16,430 bases of DNA from a bacterium UBA1790 (GTDB taxonomy: Bacteria; Bacteroidota; Bacteroidia; Bacteroidales; Muribaculaceae): the NCBI GenBank assembly GCA_002314465.1, contig DCGA01000134.1, positions 13,134 through 29,563 on the forward strand, given 5' to 3'. Below the pieces are notes generated by a model, which saw only the letters and a program-made list of their open reading frames with translations, was not told the origin of the DNA and searched no databases. The stretch's first letter is position 1. The number at the start of each line of letters is the position of its first letter. This document shows, one piece after another, positions 14,853 to 16,430 of this stretch. The position numbers and the translations under genes were made by a program.

Positions 14853-16058
14853 TTACTTGATAACCTGACCTGCTGCGTTGTACTTAACGCCGTCCTTCTC
14901 GATAACGAGCTGGCCGTCGAGCATGTACTTAGAAACCTTGTTTACCTTCTCGGTATTGAGGTCGGTAACAGCGGTAACGGGAGCAAACTTAGTGAGGTCA
15001 AGTTCGTACATTGCGATGTAAGCACCGGGGCAGTACTGGTAGATGTTCACCTTGTGCTCCTCGGCAGCGGGCTCAGCATTCACGTGGTTGCCATAGAATG
15101 CGTTGTACTTGTACATAGTTGCAGAGTCGTCGTCGAGCATCTCGGCATACTTAGAAGCAACGCGAGCATCGGCGTCCTCGTCAGCGTTGGCGGGAGTGTC
15201 CTTTACAACAACCTTTGCTACGGTGAAACCGTCGGCCAAATTAGAACCTGTTGAGTAAACGATGTACTTGTTGCCGTCGCACTCAAAGATGTCGAAGCCA
15301 GAGCAGCCGTTGTGGTTGGGAGTAGTGTAGAAGCCGCTGGGAACATAAGCGCCAGTATCATCCTTAGCAAGACGGTAGATTGAGTTACCGTTGCCCGAGG
15401 TAGTGTTGGTAGTTTGGTAGTGGGGGCTCAGGAGAGCGAGCTCATCGGGCAGGAAGCTGTAAGCACTGATGGTGTGGGTAGTAGTGAAAGTACCGCTAAC
15501 CTTTACGAGTGAGTTGGCAAGTGTAGAGAAGGGATGCTGTGTAGCAGCATTTGTCTCGCCATTGATTGTTACAACACCGAGGTTGCCAATCCAGTTGGCA
15601 CCACATGCGAGGACGCCACCAGCTTCGCTTGTAACATCACCAGCTACGAAGCCGTAGAAGTCGGCACGGCCTGCGGGCATGTTGGTGAGTGTGTAAGAAC
15701 CAGCTTCAGTGAGGTCGGCGTTGAAAGCCTTGATAGTCTGGGTTGCAGCACCGTTGGGGAAAACGGGAGTGATGCGCACGATGATGTGTCCAGCCTCGTC
15801 CTTTGTTACGTTGGTAGTGTTGGCAGTAGCAACTTCGCTTTCCTTACCGTTGGGACCCCACATTTCGAGTTTCTGAGTAGTGTGGTTCTGGAGGTAGAAC
15901 TTACCGTCGTGACCTACAGCCTGACGAGCGTCGGTAGAGAGAGTAGAAACGCTTGTGTTCATCCACTTGCAAGTGAGGATGCCGTCCATTGCTGACTTAG
16001 CATTGGCTGTGGTAGCAAGAGCTGCTACAGCTGCAAGGAGTAAAATACTTTTTTTCAT
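14853..16058 (-). CDS. Secreted protein of unknown function, 401 aa
   Basis: Signal peptide MKKSILLLAAVAALATTANA (1-20), then a Thr/Asn/Gly-rich, probably all-beta body without any catalytic motif I recognise. Segments such as HDGKFYLQNHTTQKLEMW (50-67) and repeated strand-turn patterns could belong to a beta-propeller, but repeats are too diverged to count by eye. The last about 26 residues (SKYMLDGQLVIEKDGVKYNA, then AGQVIK) resemble the short C-terminal tail shared by many exported Bacteroidales proteins (GQLxIxKDGxxYNxxGxxI), which is a plausible sorting or capping module. The gene has its own strong promoter and terminator, so it is a single-gene unit; the leader of about 100 nt is long compared with the neighbours. 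Not recognised as a named family. Confidence 0.8.
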   Translation of the reverse strand: MKKSILLLAAVAALATTANAKSAMDGILTCKWMNTSVSTLSTDARQAVGHDGKFYLQNHTTQKLEMWGPNGKESEVATANTTNVTKDEAGHIIVRITPVFPNGAATQTIKAFNADLTEAGSYTLTNMPAGRADFYGFVAGDVTSEAGGVLACGANWIGNLGVVTINGETNAATQHPFSTLANSLVKVSGTFTTTHTISAYSFLPDELALLSPHYQTTNTTSGNGNSIYRLAKDDTGAYVPSGFYTTPNHNGCSGFDIFECDGNKYIVYSTGSNLADGFTVAKVVVKDTPANADEDADARVASKYAEMLDDDSATMYKYNAFYGNHVNAEPAAEEHKVNIYQYCPGAYIAMYELDLTKFAPVTAVTDLNTEKVNKVSKYMLDGQLVIEKDGVKYNAAGQVIK

Positions 16059-16168
16059 AGAATGAGTTTTTATTGTTATTAATTAGTTTTGGTTTCTTTG
16101 TTCATGCGGTATCGCCCGTTGTCACAAGTTTTGAGGCCGGTACATGGTAATACTAATGATTACGAGTG

Positions 16169-16200
16169 CAAATATACATTATATTTATTTGATATTCAAA
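16169..16200 (-). promoter_or_regulatory. Promoter of the 401-aa secreted protein gene
   Basis: On the minus strand TTTG (16200-16197), exactly 20 nt, then TATATTTG (16176-16169). A start near 16162 gives a leader of about 104 nt. Confidence 0.8.
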
Positions 16201-16215
16201 TATAATCGCGATTAT
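16188..16215. promoter_or_regulatory. Palindromes on the -33 box: candidate operator
   Basis: ATAATCGCGATTAT (16202-16215) is a perfect 14-bp palindrome ending 2 nt upstream of the -33 box. TTTGATATTCAAA (16188-16200), arms of 5 bp, overlaps the -33 itself. The position would fit a repressor or activator site for the 401-aa protein gene. Confidence 0.45.
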
Positions 16216-16263
16216 TTTATTAACTAAATGTATTTTCTTAAAATTTTTTATTAAATGGTGCTT

Positions 16264-16305
16264 AAAAAGAGCGGCGCAACCCGTTGTTGTGTGGGCTGCG
16301 CCGCT
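16264..16305 (-). terminator. Intrinsic terminator of the gene at the right edge
   Basis: On the minus strand AGCGGCGCA (16305-16297) pairs with TGCGCCGCT (16278-16270), extended inside by CCC/GGG across a mismatch, followed by CTTTTTAAG. It lies about 57 nt past the stop codon at 16362. Confidence 0.85.
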
Positions 16306-16361
16306 GTGGCGTTATTGCATGGCAGCCGTGGGGCCGCCGTTACATTTTAGCGCTTAGGGGA

Positions 16362-16430
16362 TTAGTCGTTGCACTTAGCGCAAACGAACTCGCGGTTGAG
16401 GCGAGCGATGTTGCTCAGCTTGATGTTCTT
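16362..16430 (-). CDS. C-terminal end of an unidentified protein
   Basis: Reading the minus strand from the right edge gives 22 codons and a TAA: the product ends in LNREFVCAKCND. The reading frame is open to the edge and a strong terminator follows at the expected distance, which supports it as a real gene end. The CxxC near the terminus may bind metal or form a disulfide. Too short to name. Confidence 0.6.
   Translation of the reverse strand, partial: KNIKLSNIARLNREFVCAKCND

Overview
The window looks like a chromosomal segment of a Bacteroidales bacterium (phylum Bacteroidota), plausibly Muribaculaceae or a Prevotella relative. The grounds are: (i) the core block truB - uppP - DUF3098 protein - ftsX, a gene order I associate with Bacteroidales; (ii) Bacteroidota-type promoters, with a -7 box TAnnTTTG and, in the best cases, a -33 TTTG/TTG exactly 20 nt upstream; (iii) families largely restricted to this phylum (DUF3098, DUF4923 lipoprotein, TPR-membrane-AraC regulator, LRR protein with a dockerin-like tail). 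The family-level placement is an inference. No tRNA, rRNA, CRISPR array, transposase or phage gene was seen.

Layout. 1-2200: a minus-strand housekeeping operon starting at a strong promoter (2169-2199), with ftsX, a small DUF3098 membrane protein, uppP and the first 33 codons of truB. 2200-3916: a terminator, a small tandem repeat, and a secreted leucine-rich-repeat protein with EF-hand-like loops at both ends. 3917-4510: a divergent regulatory region with two promoters, a terminator-like hairpin with no obvious gene, and a composite sequence element (element A). 4511-6322: a membrane-anchored TPR/AraC regulator on the plus strand. 6323-6934: about 600 bases without genes, holding a strong terminator, a cluster of REP-like palindromes with a 90/97-bp tandem duplication, and another hairpin. 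6935-9736: a 933-aa secreted protein of unknown function. 9737-10171: a second copy of the composite element (element B) and a terminator. 10172-10861: a DUF4923 lipoprotein. 10971-14679: namZ-like exo-muramidase, sodium:solute symporter and WYL regulator, all on the minus strand. 14853-16058: a 401-aa secreted protein under a very clear promoter flanked by a palindrome. 16362-16430: the C-terminal end of an unrecognised gene.

How the parts may work together. The left operon serves the cell envelope (FtsX for division-linked wall remodelling, UppP for lipid-carrier recycling). The NamZ-like enzyme would release N-acetylmuramic acid from wall fragments in the periplasm, and the adjacent symporter may import the sugar; this is inference from gene linkage. 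The TPR/AraC protein is a candidate transmembrane one-component regulator. The element upstream of it recurs upstream of the 933-aa secreted protein, which suggests autoregulation plus control of a surface or secreted protein. Several starts were moved downstream of the longest possible ORF because a clear promoter overlaps or follows the first ATG.
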